Below are positions 26,505 through 35,345 of a DNA stretch of 64,000 nt, piece by piece. Each line of letters opens with the position of its first letter. Within the stretch, counting starts at the first letter, position 1. This stretch comes from Streptococcus suis (GTDB lineage: Bacteria > Bacillota > Bacilli > Lactobacillales > Streptococcaceae). The DNA is taken from NCBI GenBank assembly GCA_002831545.1, contig CP025095.1, positions 1,922,001 through 1,986,000 on the forward strand, read 5' to 3'. The position numbers and the translations under genes are program-made. The notes beneath the pieces are model-generated. The model was not told the DNA's origin, did no database searches, and saw nothing but the letters and a program-made list of their open reading frames with translations.

Positions 26505-28472
26505 CGGGAGTTTGACAGTTTGAAACCACCAAAAGTGTCACAAACGTTGATGTGACGCTATTTTTTTGTCAAATTCTCGCACATTTTTATTGCGTACTTT
26601 CTCGTACTGTGGTATAATAGAGTGAGGTGCGAATCCATGAGAGTTAAAAAATCAGTATCTAAAAATACTATCAACTATGCCATTATCAAAGATATCAAGG
26701 TCGGAAACAAACGGACATCAACCATTGTCGAAAATCTCGGCAATCATGAAACTCTTCAACAGCTACATCCCGAAATGGAACCAATGGAATGGGCAAAATT
26801 GCGGGCTAAAGAGTTAACCGAACTTGATAAAGAAGATAAACAAGAAATATTAGTCAAACTTCATGAGAATAAACAGTTGAAACAAAATCAACGAAATGAA
26901 TATCATGGGGGATATTTATTTCTACAGAATATCTATTATCAGTTGGGATTGGATAAAATCTGTCAAGATATTCAGAAGAGGTATCACTTTAGTTTTCACT
27001 TAGATACCATTCTTTCTCGTCTCCTCTACGGCAGAATCCTATTCCCATCCTCTAAACGGTCTACTGCTCATTTTTCACAAACTCTCCTAGAACCTAAAAC
27101 TCTGGAACTCCAGCACCTCTACCGAGGATTAGAAATTATTGCCAAAGAAACTGACTTTATTCAAGAACAACTCTATAAAAACTCAACTGCACTTTCCTCT
27201 CGTAAAACTGATGTCCTCTATTACGACTGTACAAATTTCTATTTCGAAATTGAGGAAGAAGATGAGGAGGGGCAACTGAGACAATATGGCTATTCTAAGG
27301 AACATCGACCGAATCCAATCGTTCAAATGGGGCTGTTTATGGATTCTCAAGGAATTCCATTAGCTTTCTCCGTCACACCTGGTAATACGAATGAACAAAC
27401 GACTATGAAACCTTTGGAGAAGAAGATTATCAAGGATTTTGAAAAAGCTCAATTTGTGGTCTGTACAGATGCTGGACTATCTTCTATTGGAAACAAACGC
27501 TACAATAATATCAGCGGGAGAGCCTTTGTCACAACTCAATCTATCAAAAAGTTAAAGAAAGAAGACAAAGACTGGGCTACAGCTTCTACAGGTTGGCGGT
27601 TGATGGGAGATAAGTCCGAGACATTCTATGATATTTCTGCACTAGATGAAAGTAATCAAGACTTTCTCTATAGACAAGTCTTTTACAAAGAATGCCCCTT
27701 ACCACAAGATGGGCTAGAAGACCAACGATTGATTGTAACCTTCTCAGCTAAATACAGAGATTACCAAAGAAAGATACGCGAACGCCAGATTCAACGTGCC
27801 TCAAAATGGATTGGAAAACCAGCTGACTACAAGAAGAAACAATCTACAGATCCTAAGCGTTTCCTAAAAGTAACAGAGACAACAAGGGATGGAGAAATAG
27901 CTGAGAAAACGTTTATTGAGTTGGATGAAGAACGAATTGTTTCTGAAGCTAGATTTGATGGAATTTATGCGGTAACAACAAACTTAGACGATACGATTGA
28001 GACCATTGTTTCCATTAATCAGAGAAGATGGGAAATTGAAGAATGTTTCCGTATTATGAAGCATGAATTGAAAGCTAGACCAGTTTATTTAAGTCGAGAA
28101 GATCGCATTTCTGCTCACTTTACAACTTGCTTTCTTGCTCTTATACTCTATCGTTACTTAGAGCTGGCGGTTCAGAAGCAATTCACATGTACTGAACTCA
28201 TTGAAACCTTACGTTCATACACCTTTAAGTATCTGCCTGGTTTTGGTTATCTACCTAACTACACTCGGACGGCTATTACTGACCAGCTGCATCAGACATT
28301 TGGATTCAGAAGTGATTATCAAATTCTAAGCGAAAAAAAGATGAAAAAAATTTTACAATCGTCAAAATCGAGAAAAAGTACGCATTTTTGATATAAAAAG
28401 AAAACCTCGCTAAACCCTTGATATGCATAGGGTTAGGGAGGTTTTTTGTCTTGTAAAACTGTCAAAGACGGG
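26505..28472 (+). mobile_element. IS1634-family insertion sequence
   Basis: The 1968-bp element ends in inverted repeats that share TTTGACAGTTT; the left end reads CGGGAGTTTGACAGTTT and the complement of the right end reads CCCGTCTTTGACAGTTT. It encodes one intact transposase and is flanked by a perfect 100-bp direct repeat. The IS1634/IS1549 family is known for unusually long, variable target duplications, which fits. Confidence 0.92.
26637..28391 (+). CDS. IS1634-family transposase
   Basis: The 584-residue DDE transposase shows an IS4-superfamily catalytic core. Likely catalytic regions are LYYDCTNFYFE (first Asp), VVCTDAGLSSIGN (second Asp) and the Y-(2)-R-(3)-E-(6)-K-like segment INQRRWEIEECFRIMKHELK (Glu). 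The ATG at 26637 is preferred to an upstream in-frame GTG. TTGCGT, 17 bp and TATAAT form a promoter just inside the left end, and a strong hairpin (28403-28448) ends the transcript. The frame is intact, so the element may be active. Confidence 0.92.
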   Translation: MRVKKSVSKNTINYAIIKDIKVGNKRTSTIVENLGNHETLQQLHPEMEPMEWAKLRAKELTELDKEDKQEILVKLHENKQLKQNQRNEYHGGYLFLQNIYYQLGLDKICQDIQKRYHFSFHLDTILSRLLYGRILFPSSKRSTAHFSQTLLEPKTLELQHLYRGLEIIAKETDFIQEQLYKNSTALSSRKTDVLYYDCTNFYFEIEEEDEEGQLRQYGYSKEHRPNPIVQMGLFMDSQGIPLAFSVTPGNTNEQTTMKPLEKKIIKDFEKAQFVVCTDAGLSSIGNKRYNNISGRAFVTTQSIKKLKKEDKDWATASTGWRLMGDKSETFYDISALDESNQDFLYRQVFYKECPLPQDGLEDQRLIVTFSAKYRDYQRKIRERQIQRASKWIGKPADYKKKQSTDPKRFLKVTETTRDGEIAEKTFIELDEERIVSEARFDGIYAVTTNLDDTIETIVSINQRRWEIEECFRIMKHELKARPVYLSREDRISAHFTTCFLALILYRYLELAVQKQFTCTELIETLRSYTFKYLPGFGYLPNYTRTAITDQLHQTFGFRSDYQILSEKKMKKILQSSKSRKSTHF

Positions 28473-28572
28473 ATTATATCATAAAACCTATCAATGAGGA
28501 GGTTTTATGGTATAATGTCCTCAGAAGCTATCAGAGGAATGGAAAATGTTACAAACACCGAAACACATCACT
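28473..28572 (+). repeat. Right copy of the 100-bp target duplication, with intact nanR promoter and start
   Basis: Identical to 26405-26504. Here it supplies the promoter, ribosome-binding site and first nine codons of the intact nanR gene. The palindrome CATAAAACCT (28480-28489) / AGGTTTTATG (28500-28509) lies just before TATAAT (28511-28516) and may be an operator. Confidence 0.95.
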
Positions 28573-29358
28573 GCCATCATTGAGTCTCATCTGGATCAGA
28601 TGACTAGACTTGAAAAGCAGATTGCCAGTTATTTTACTCAGTTAGACCCATCTAGCACCGATCTCAGCCAAGAAAACACTATACAGCAACTCCACATTTC
28701 TCCATCTGCTCTTACCCGTTTTGCCAAAAAATGTGGATTTTCCGGTTATCGAGAATTTGTCTTTGCCTTTCAGAATAACCAAGAATACTTGGATAAACAT
28801 TTTGAAAAATTACAGAGGAGCCTAACAAAAAAAGTCTTGGTAGACTATGAGGAAATCCTAACTGCTACCAATAAACTCGTTGATGAAGAAAAATTGGAAG
28901 AAATTGCCAAACTGATTGACAGTAGCAAGCGTGTCTATTTTTATGGAATCGGCAGTTCTGGTTTGGTTGCAATGGAAATCAAATCCCGTTTTATGCGACT
29001 GGGGGTCGTCTGCGATGCTATTACAGACAAAAACAACCTCATTTGGACAACCAATATCCTAGATCAGACCTGCTTGGTCATTGGACTCTCCTTATCCGGT
29101 CAGACAGAAGAAGTCATCGAACACTTACACTTGGCTGCTCAGAAAGGGAGCACAACTGCCCTTCTAACCACCAAGACACCTTCTCAGTCCCCCTTTGACC
29201 AAGTCATTCCAGTCGCCTCTGTCCGCCATCTCAACTATGGCAACCGTATTTCCCCTCAAATTCCCCTCCTCATCATGCTTGATGTTATCTACGCCTATTT
29301 TTTATCCATCGACAAGGACAGAAAAGAAAGTATTTTCAAACAAACCATCAAGGAATAA
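28546..29358 (+). CDS. nanR: RpiR-family regulator, probable NanR of the sialic-acid locus
   Basis: 270 residues: N-terminal RpiR helix-turn-helix (about 1-75, with TIQQLHISPSALTRFAKKCGFSGYREF) and C-terminal SIS sugar-phosphate-binding domain (YFYGIGSSGLVAMEIKSRFMRLG, VIGLSLSGQTEEVIEHL). RpiR proteins sense phosphosugars; in streptococci NanR controls sialic-acid genes and probably senses an aminosugar phosphate. It is convergent with the nan operon. The IS1634 element entered after codon 9, but its 100-bp duplication rebuilt the complete gene. Confidence 0.88.
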   Translation: MLQTPKHITAIIESHLDQMTRLEKQIASYFTQLDPSSTDLSQENTIQQLHISPSALTRFAKKCGFSGYREFVFAFQNNQEYLDKHFEKLQRSLTKKVLVDYEEILTATNKLVDEEKLEEIAKLIDSSKRVYFYGIGSSGLVAMEIKSRFMRLGVVCDAITDKNNLIWTTNILDQTCLVIGLSLSGQTEEVIEHLHLAAQKGSTTALLTTKTPSQSPFDQVIPVASVRHLNYGNRISPQIPLLIMLDVIYAYFLSIDKDRKESIFKQTIKE

Positions 29359-29363
29359 GCAGA

Positions 29364-29395
29364 AAAGGCACTACTGTATTTCAAGTAGTGCCTTT
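29364..29395. terminator. Bidirectional terminator between nanR and the esterase gene
   Basis: AAAGGCACTACT and AGTAGTGCCTTT form a perfect 12-bp stem around an 8-base loop, with A/T runs on both sides. Confidence 0.88.
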
Positions 29396-29397
29396 AA

Positions 29398-30369
29398 TTA
29401 GTTAGCCGAAAAACGTGTCCCGATTAAATAATCATAGACATAGTCATTAACCTTTACATGCATGGCATCGTGAGCATATTCTGGTAAGATTTTCATTTCT
29501 TTTTCAACTTCCAGTCGATTGTAGATAGCAAATTGGGTTGATGGAGGACAAACTCCATCTTCTAAGCCCGTCACCATAGCTACTGGGCATGAAATCAAGT
29601 GAGCCAGATTTTTTACATCAATATAGGATAGGGTTCGAAGAATCTCCTCTTCCCTTTCATGTAACGGATCTGAAAATTTGAAATAACGAAACAATTCGTC
29701 GTAGGCTTCACTGTTGTTGCCAAGTTCCAAGACCCGTTTAAAGTCAGATAGGAAAGGATAGATGGCTACAGTTTTACTGATGTAGGGACTGAGAGCGGCT
29801 GCCACCAAGGCCAAGGCCCCTCCCTGTGAGGCACCATAAGACACCAGGCGCTTCTGATCAACAAAGTCAAACTGTGCAACAATAGCAATCAGTTGATAGA
29901 CATCCAAATAGACATCCTTATAAAACAAGTGGTCTGGTCCTTGCAGCATCCCTCGAATAACCTGCCCCTTAATAGTTATTCCCTCAAATTGCCCCAAGTC
30001 TTGAGAACGACCAGCCTGCCCACGTACGTCCATAGCTACTACCCCATAACCAGCTGCTAAAAATTTCAAGTTCTCAGACCAGTCTGGACCCTGACCCTGG
30101 TAACCATGGAAATAAAAGAGAACTGGAACAGCTTGTTCACTCTTTGGAAAGAGGCACTTGGCAAAAATCTTAGATCCATTTGTTCCTGTAAAATTTAATT
30201 CATAACAGGATACTTGAGCTAAACCACAGTCTTTTTCAAGCAAGCTATAATCTGGTAAATCTACCAACTTAGATAGTTCATCTTGCCAGAAAACATCAAA
30301 ATCTGCAGGTATTTCCTGCCGACCACGATAGGTCAGCATATCCTGCAAGGTCATATTATCAATCATCAT
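29398..30369 (-). CDS. Acetyl xylan esterase / cephalosporin-C deacetylase family esterase
   Basis: This AXE1-family alpha/beta hydrolase of 323 residues has the nucleophile Ser in VSYGASQGGALALVAAALSP, the oxyanion/RGQ motif in AMDVRGQAGRSQD, the acid in MVTGLEDGVCPPSTQFA, and a C-terminal His in YAHDAMHV. The family removes acetyl groups from sugars. Next to sialic-acid genes, a plausible role is deacetylation of O-acetylated sialic acids or aminosugars; that is inference. No signal peptide, so it acts inside the cell. Confidence 0.82.
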   Translation of the reverse strand: MMIDNMTLQDMLTYRGRQEIPADFDVFWQDELSKLVDLPDYSLLEKDCGLAQVSCYELNFTGTNGSKIFAKCLFPKSEQAVPVLFYFHGYQGQGPDWSENLKFLAAGYGVVAMDVRGQAGRSQDLGQFEGITIKGQVIRGMLQGPDHLFYKDVYLDVYQLIAIVAQFDFVDQKRLVSYGASQGGALALVAAALSPYISKTVAIYPFLSDFKRVLELGNNSEAYDELFRYFKFSDPLHEREEEILRTLSYIDVKNLAHLISCPVAMVTGLEDGVCPPSTQFAIYNRLEVEKEMKILPEYAHDAMHVKVNDYVYDYLIGTRFSAN

Positions 30370-30385
30370 TCAACCTCTCTACAAC

Positions 30386-30446
30386 TAGAAAAAAGACGGA
30401 AAGCTTCCAAATCTAAAGGAGAAGAGAAAGGGTAGGAAGCTCTCCA
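30386..30446 (-). terminator. Terminator of the nan operon
   Basis: On the minus strand, GGAGAGCTTCC and GGAAGCTTTCC form an 11-bp stem with one wobble pair across a 30-base loop, followed by GTCTTTTTT. It separates nanK from the esterase gene. Confidence 0.7.
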
Positions 30447-30463
30447 TCTTACATTACTTGATA

Positions 30464-31354
30464 TTATCTTAGCCCTTGCTTCTGTTGGAAGTGGTAGAAG
30501 GCTCCCAGCATACCAGCAGCATTCTCATGCTCTGCAAAGGCCAGCTTTGTCTTGTCTGCCAGACTTGAAACCAAGTTTGCCTTAAGAGCTGCTTGGATTT
30601 TCTCATAAAGATAATCTTTTTGCGCCATAATACCACCACCAAGAATAACCACTTCTGGGTTGGCTACATAGCAGATATTGGCAATACCTTGACCAAGATA
30701 GTTGACCATGCGCTCAATGGCAGCAATACAGTGAGCATCTCCTGCCTTGGCTTCCTGGAAAATCTTATAGCCGTTCCACTCTTCTGGATTCTGATCATGT
30801 AAACGAGCCACTTCTTGAACAAGAGCCGTCGTTGAAGCCAAGTCTTGGAAGGCTCCATCAGAAAGATGAAGATAACCGACCTCGCAGGCTGAATTACTAA
30901 AGCCATGGAAGATTTGACCATCCACTAGCAAGCAACCTCCGATACCCGTACCAATGGTCAAGCAGAGACTAATCTGGCAATCCTGACCAGCACCTGAAAT
31001 CCCTTCTGCTAGTCCTGCACAATTCACATCATTTTCAATCTCGCAAGGAAGACCGAAATCTGTTTCAATTTCTGACTTGAACTGGGTTCCAGCATAGTTT
31101 GGAATTTGTGGTCCTGAGTAGAAAATCTCTCCCTTGTCAGGGTCAACCATCCCAGCCGAAGAAATGGCTACACCTGAAAGGGGGGCTTGGGCATGAAAAT
31201 CTGCCACAAGTTTTTTGACTGTCGCTAGGATATGGGGGCCACCCTTGTGGGCTTCCGTGTCTATCTTAAAACTTTCCAGGATCTGACCTGCTTCATCCAG
31301 ACGACCGTATTTAATCTGAGTTCCACCAATATCAATGGCAAGATAGGTTTTCAT
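30464..31354 (-). CDS. nanK: ROK-family kinase, probable N-acetylmannosamine kinase
   Basis: ROK fold: phosphate loop AIDIGGTQIKYGRL at the N-terminus, ENDVNCAGLAEG with the catalytic Asp, and LTIGTGIGGCLLVDG. The usual ROK zinc motif (CxCGxxGCxE) is absent; around 140-165 it reads NSACEVGYLHLSDGAFQDL, as in some Gram-positive relatives. It would phosphorylate ManNAc produced by the lyase. The ATG at 31354 follows AGGAGG. It lies 9 bp downstream of nanA. Confidence 0.85.
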   Translation of the reverse strand: MKTYLAIDIGGTQIKYGRLDEAGQILESFKIDTEAHKGGPHILATVKKLVADFHAQAPLSGVAISSAGMVDPDKGEIFYSGPQIPNYAGTQFKSEIETDFGLPCEIENDVNCAGLAEGISGAGQDCQISLCLTIGTGIGGCLLVDGQIFHGFSNSACEVGYLHLSDGAFQDLASTTALVQEVARLHDQNPEEWNGYKIFQEAKAGDAHCIAAIERMVNYLGQGIANICYVANPEVVILGGGIMAQKDYLYEKIQAALKANLVSSLADKTKLAFAEHENAAGMLGAFYHFQQKQGLR

Positions 31355-31363
31355 AGACACCTC

Positions 31364-32284
31364 CTAGGCACCAAATCTTTCCTTAGCATCGCGAATGAGT
31401 TGGGCTGCTTCTTGAGCAATGACCAAGTCTGCTTCCGTCAAGGCTGTCAGCGGTTCACGAACAGAACCAATATCCAAGCCATCATTGATACGGATGACTT
31501 CCTTGATGACAGCGTACATATGACCATGACCGGAAACCAGTTTACCAATAATAGTATTGATAGTCGCCTGCAATTGACGGGCTGTTTCCAAGTCCTTGTC
31601 CGCAATCAATTGGTTCAAACGCAGGAAGAGTTCTGGCATGGCACCATAGGTACCCCCAATTCCACCCTTAGCGCCCATGAGGCGACCACCTAAGAATTGC
31701 TCATCTGGACCATTGAATACCACATAGTCTTCACCGCCAAGGGTTACAAAGGTATCAATATCCTGAACTGGCATAGAGGAATTTTTCACCCCAACTACAC
31801 GTGGATTTTTCAACATTTCCTTATAAAGACTTGGTGTCAAGGAAACACCTGCCAGTTGCGGAATGTTGTAGATGATGAAATCTGTATTTGGTGCAGCTGC
31901 ACTAATACCGTTCCAGTAAGTAGCAATGCTGTACTCTGGCAAACGGAAATAGATTGGTGGGATGGCTGCAATAGCATCAACACCCAATTCTTCCGAATGA
32001 CGAGCTAGCTCCACACTATCCTTCAAATTGTTACAAGCCACATGGTTGATGATGGTCAATTTGCCCTTGGCAACTTCCATGACCGCTTCAAGAATTTGCT
32101 TGCGGTCTGCCACACTTTGGTAAATACATTCACCAGATGAACCGTTGACATATAGCCCTTGAACCCCCTTGTCAATGAAATACTGAACCAGGGCTTTTAC
32201 ACCTTCCGAACTAATCTCACCAGCCTCGTCATAACAGGCATAGAAGGCTGGGATAATTCCATGATATTTCGATAAATCTTTCAT
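31364..32284 (-). CDS. nanA: N-acetylneuraminate lyase
   Basis: This class I aldolase splits sialic acid into ManNAc and pyruvate. It is a TIM barrel of the DHDPS/NAL family with 306 residues. The pyruvate-binding GSSGE lies in VNGSSGECIYQS, the catalytic Tyr in IIYNIPQLAGVSLTP, and the Schiff-base Lys in RVVGVKNSSM. The nan neighbours make a lyase far more likely than dihydrodipicolinate synthase. It overlaps the DUF624 gene by 4 bp. Confidence 0.92.
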   Translation of the reverse strand: MKDLSKYHGIIPAFYACYDEAGEISSEGVKALVQYFIDKGVQGLYVNGSSGECIYQSVADRKQILEAVMEVAKGKLTIINHVACNNLKDSVELARHSEELGVDAIAAIPPIYFRLPEYSIATYWNGISAAAPNTDFIIYNIPQLAGVSLTPSLYKEMLKNPRVVGVKNSSMPVQDIDTFVTLGGEDYVVFNGPDEQFLGGRLMGAKGGIGGTYGAMPELFLRLNQLIADKDLETARQLQATINTIIGKLVSGHGHMYAVIKEVIRINDGLDIGSVREPLTALTEADLVIAQEAAQLIRDAKERFGA

Positions 32285-32940
32285 TCTAATTCCTTTTTAA
32301 CTGTTTTTATTCTTGACCCAAATTCTCTAATAAATAGAAAGGATAGGCCCGCATAGGCAAAAAATAGCAGACAAACTAGACCGATTAAAAATGTCAGGCC
32401 TGAATAAAAGAGGATAGTAGCTACAAGTAGAAAGACCAGACCAACCATAGCGGTCAAGGACAGCATATTCCCCAGGCATAAAATTCCTTTTAGGAATAAG
32501 TCTTTCAACTGCAAATCAAATCGACTGGCTAACGGGTAAATATAGACCCAAAGCAGCTGACTAAAGAGCAGGATGGCAATGCAGCTTGCACGAAAACTGT
32601 CAAATACCAGACCAGCCTGTCCCCAAATCAGATATAGATCCAAGAGGCAAAATGTCGTTAGCCCAATTTCTACCAGTGACAAGACAAAGCCCTGTTTCCA
32701 CTGGCGACCAAAATGACCCCAGTAGGTCGACCAGACCCTGACTTTCCCCTCTTCATTCATGTCCCATAAACTCGATTGGAGGGCTAGTTTGGCAATTCCC
32801 AAGGTAAAAAGCGGAAGACTTGCCAAAACAGTTAAGCCATTTAAGAGCATGAGATCAAAGAGTTTCTCTACCAGTTGCCAAGCTGGATGATTGACATCAA
32901 ACAAGGACTGAACCAGTGTTCTACCACCCTTTCCTTTCAT
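32281..32940 (-). CDS. DUF624 (YesL-like) membrane protein
   Basis: 219 residues with about five membrane helices (for example LMLLNGLTVLASLPLFTLGIA, IAILLFSQLLWVYIYPLA, MVGLVFLLVATILFYSGLTFLIGLVCLLF). The N-terminus LFDVNHPAWQLVEKLFDLMLLNGL is a hallmark of the YesL/DUF624 group, which sits in sugar-ABC operons of Firmicutes with no proven function. Its position within the nan operon suggests a role with the importer. Confidence 0.82.
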   Translation of the reverse strand: MKGKGGRTLVQSLFDVNHPAWQLVEKLFDLMLLNGLTVLASLPLFTLGIAKLALQSSLWDMNEEGKVRVWSTYWGHFGRQWKQGFVLSLVEIGLTTFCLLDLYLIWGQAGLVFDSFRASCIAILLFSQLLWVYIYPLASRFDLQLKDLFLKGILCLGNMLSLTAMVGLVFLLVATILFYSGLTFLIGLVCLLFFAYAGLSFLFIREFGSRIKTVKKELE

Positions 32941-32974
32941 TTACATCTTCCCCTTTCTATTTTTTTATTGAGAA

Positions 32975-33430
32975 CTAGTCGTCTAGTAAGACTTTAATGA
33001 CAAACTTGCGGACAGTCTTTTGTCCACCTGCCCATTGGTTTGGCTGATGAACCTCACCAGGTAGGAAAATGGCAAAGTAATTCCCATCAAGTAGGCAATC
33101 CACCCATTTTTCACTCGGAACAAAACCGATATCACTTGCTGGATCAAAACCAGTATCTTCTCCAACCAGACGACAACCGTAAGAAATTTGTTCCTGTCCA
33201 CTGATAACAAAATGGATATCTGCGTATGAACGATGGTATTCAAATTCCTCCTTGAACTCTTCAGAGAGGGTATTTTCCTGAAGGAAATAATAGACAGCCT
33301 GACCAGCGATTTCATACCTGCCTAGGTCCTGCTCGCGAAAATCACCCTTTTCCAAAACAGCCAAGGCAAGATCCAAGTTGGGATGTAGTCCCTTATATTG
33401 TGAACAATTATCAATATGATCATAAATCAT
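32975..33430 (-). CDS. YhcH/YjgK/YiaL family protein (NanQ-like)
   Basis: The 151-residue beta-sandwich protein has the family motifs FEYHRSYADIHFVISGQEQI and FAIFLPGEVHQPNQ with conserved His and Glu residues that bind metal. In E. coli the NanQ (YhcH) protein is associated with sialic-acid anomer interconversion. The location between permease and catabolic genes supports a similar role here. Confidence 0.85.
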   Translation of the reverse strand: MIYDHIDNCSQYKGLHPNLDLALAVLEKGDFREQDLGRYEIAGQAVYYFLQENTLSEEFKEEFEYHRSYADIHFVISGQEQISYGCRLVGEDTGFDPASDIGFVPSEKWVDCLLDGNYFAIFLPGEVHQPNQWAGGQKTVRKFVIKVLLDD

Positions 33431-33459
33431 GTATCTTTCTCCACCAACTATCCGAATTC

Positions 33460-34290
33460 TTAGCCTTTAACCGCTCCCATGGTGATACCTTGAGTAAAGG
33501 ATTTTTGGAAGACAAGGAAGACAGTAACGATTGGCACTGCAGCCATAGCAGCTCCCGCCATGATAACACCATAGTTGGTTGCCATTTCAGCCTGCATGGT
33601 TGCAACACCTAGCGAAATGGTCAAATTCTGACGAGAAGTCAACATAACCAACTGCATGAAGTAGTCATTCCAAGAGTTAATAAAGGTGAAGATAGCCAAG
33701 GCGGCAAAACCTGGTTTGACAATTGGAAAGGCAACATTCCAGAAGGTTGACAGCTCACCACAACCATCAATCTTAGCAGATTCCAAGAGCTCTGTTGGTA
33801 TATTTTCAGAGAATTGCTTCATCAAGAAAACCCCGAATGGCCAACCAACTAGCGGTAGAATCACCGCTGCTAAGGTATCATGAATCCCCATAAAGTTGAT
33901 AATCCGTACCAGAGGCACAAGTACAACCTGTTTAGGCAAAGCCATGGCAGCGATGAAGATTGAGAACAAGATCCGCTGTCCATAGAAACGTTTTTTAGCC
34001 AAGACATAACCTGCTAGAGAGGATGTTGAACAAACCAAAATCATGGTCGCCAAGGAAATAAATACTGAGTTCCATAGCCACTGTAAGGCTGGGTTTTGAA
34101 CAGTCAACTTGGTAAAGTTTTCTAGCGTTGGCTGGGTTGGCCACCACTGAGGCGGAATCACAATGGTATGAGGTTGTGACTTAAAGGCACCGGTCATAAT
34201 CCAATAGAAGGGGAAGATGAAAAGGATGGTCAACAAGAGCAAGATGAACGTTGAAATAACACCAAAGGGTGTAATGGTTTTCTTTTTCAT
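33460..34290 (-). CDS. Sugar ABC transporter permease (sialic acid importer), MalG type
   Basis: The 276-residue protein has six membrane segments and the EAA-type loop ESAKIDGCGELSTFWNVAFPIVKPGFAALAIFTFI that contacts the ATPase. The start at 34290 (MKKKTITPFG) follows AAAGGAGG; a frame 18 codons longer overlaps the upstream gene. It pairs with the 34304-35191 permease. No ATPase gene is present in the operon, so a shared ATPase such as MsmK is probably used, as in other streptococcal importers. Confidence 0.9.
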   Translation of the reverse strand: MKKKTITPFGVISTFILLLLTILFIFPFYWIMTGAFKSQPHTIVIPPQWWPTQPTLENFTKLTVQNPALQWLWNSVFISLATMILVCSTSSLAGYVLAKKRFYGQRILFSIFIAAMALPKQVVLVPLVRIINFMGIHDTLAAVILPLVGWPFGVFLMKQFSENIPTELLESAKIDGCGELSTFWNVAFPIVKPGFAALAIFTFINSWNDYFMQLVMLTSRQNLTISLGVATMQAEMATNYGVIMAGAAMAAVPIVTVFLVFQKSFTQGITMGAVKG

Positions 34291-34303
34291 AGTTTCCTCC
34301 TTT

Positions 34304-35191
34304 CTAGTATTCCACATCGTTACCCAAAATCTTGAATTGGGCAAAGGAAATCAGTGCAATCATGACTGCCAGGAAAACACCCATGGTGTTTGCATATCCA
34401 TACTCAGACAACTTAAAGGCCTTTTCGTACAAGTAGTACATGAGGGTGGAGGTTGAATAGTTCGGTCCACCTGAGGTCAAGAGCTGAATAAGGGCAAAAC
34501 ACTGGAAGGAGTTAATGGTTGTAATAACAGCAATATAAAGAGTGGTTGGCAAGAGGCTTGGCCATTTGATTTGCCAGAAAACCTGATGTTCGTTGGCTCC
34601 GTCCACACGCGCAGCTTCTACCAAGGAATTATCAATATTTCCTAGAGCTGCAATGTAAAGAATAATCGGCTGACCAACTGAAGTTGTTAAGAGGATAATG
34701 ATGATGGCTAACAAGGCCCACTGTTTATCCCCTAACCAACTGATATTTTGTTCAATAAGGCCACCTGATTTCAGAACAAAGTTCAAGATACCTGACAGGG
34801 GATCGTAAATCCATTTCCAAACAACCGTTACAGCAACGGAACCCGTTACAACAGGCAGGAAGAATACAGCCCGGTAAAACGAACGAGCGATGACATTCTT
34901 TTCATAGGTCTGCGAAGCCACAAAGACTGAAAAGAAGACAACTACTGGCACTGAACCAACCACGATAATCAACGTGTTAATCAGAGATTTGATAAAGATC
35001 GGATCATTAAACATCCGTACATAGTTATCCAGCCCAACGAAGCTAAAATCTGTCATGGTATAGTTAAAGAAACTTGTGACAAATCCCATAATCATTGGAG
35101 CGAGTACAAAAATGGTGAAGAAAATGAGAATAGGAGCTAAGAAGGTATAGGATACAATGGTTTCCCGCATTCTAATCTTATTTATCTGCAC
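34304..35191 (-). CDS. Sugar ABC transporter permease (sialic acid importer), MalF type
   Basis: 295 residues, six membrane helices, the EAA loop VEAARVDGANEHQVFWQIKWPSLLPTTLYIAVITTI. A GTG start at 35191 sits 8 bases after GGAGG. It lies downstream of the binding-protein gene across a hairpin, so it may be made at lower level than the binding protein. Confidence 0.9.
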   Translation of the reverse strand: MQINKIRMRETIVSYTFLAPILIFFTIFVLAPMIMGFVTSFFNYTMTDFSFVGLDNYVRMFNDPIFIKSLINTLIIVVGSVPVVVFFSVFVASQTYEKNVIARSFYRAVFFLPVVTGSVAVTVVWKWIYDPLSGILNFVLKSGGLIEQNISWLGDKQWALLAIIIILLTTSVGQPIILYIAALGNIDNSLVEAARVDGANEHQVFWQIKWPSLLPTTLYIAVITTINSFQCFALIQLLTSGGPNYSTSTLMYYLYEKAFKLSEYGYANTMGVFLAVMIALISFAQFKILGNDVEY

Positions 35192-35286
35192 TTAGAACAC
35201 CTCCATTCTAATCTTGTAACAAAACTCATTGAAAACCAAAATAAGTGATGAAAATTTTTTTGATTTTCATTAAGCATAAAAGGAAT

Positions 35287-35332
35287 GGCTCCTTTTCCAT
35301 ATCTATTGAATAGCTAACAGAGAAAAGGAGCC
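35287..35332 (-). terminator. Internal hairpin after the binding-protein gene (partial terminator)
   Basis: GGCTCCTTTTC and GAAAAGGAGCC form a perfect 11-bp stem with a 24-base loop, followed on the minus strand by ATTCCTTTTA. Placed between the binding protein and permease genes, it fits an attenuator or mRNA-stabilising stem giving excess binding protein. Confidence 0.7.
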
Positions 35333-35345
35333 TCATTCAATTCAT

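Noticed and set aside
26405..28572. The 100-bp direct repeats as attachment sites of an integrative element
   Set aside because: The enclosed DNA is only one IS1634-family transposase with terminal inverted repeats at the exact repeat borders, which fits a long target duplication.
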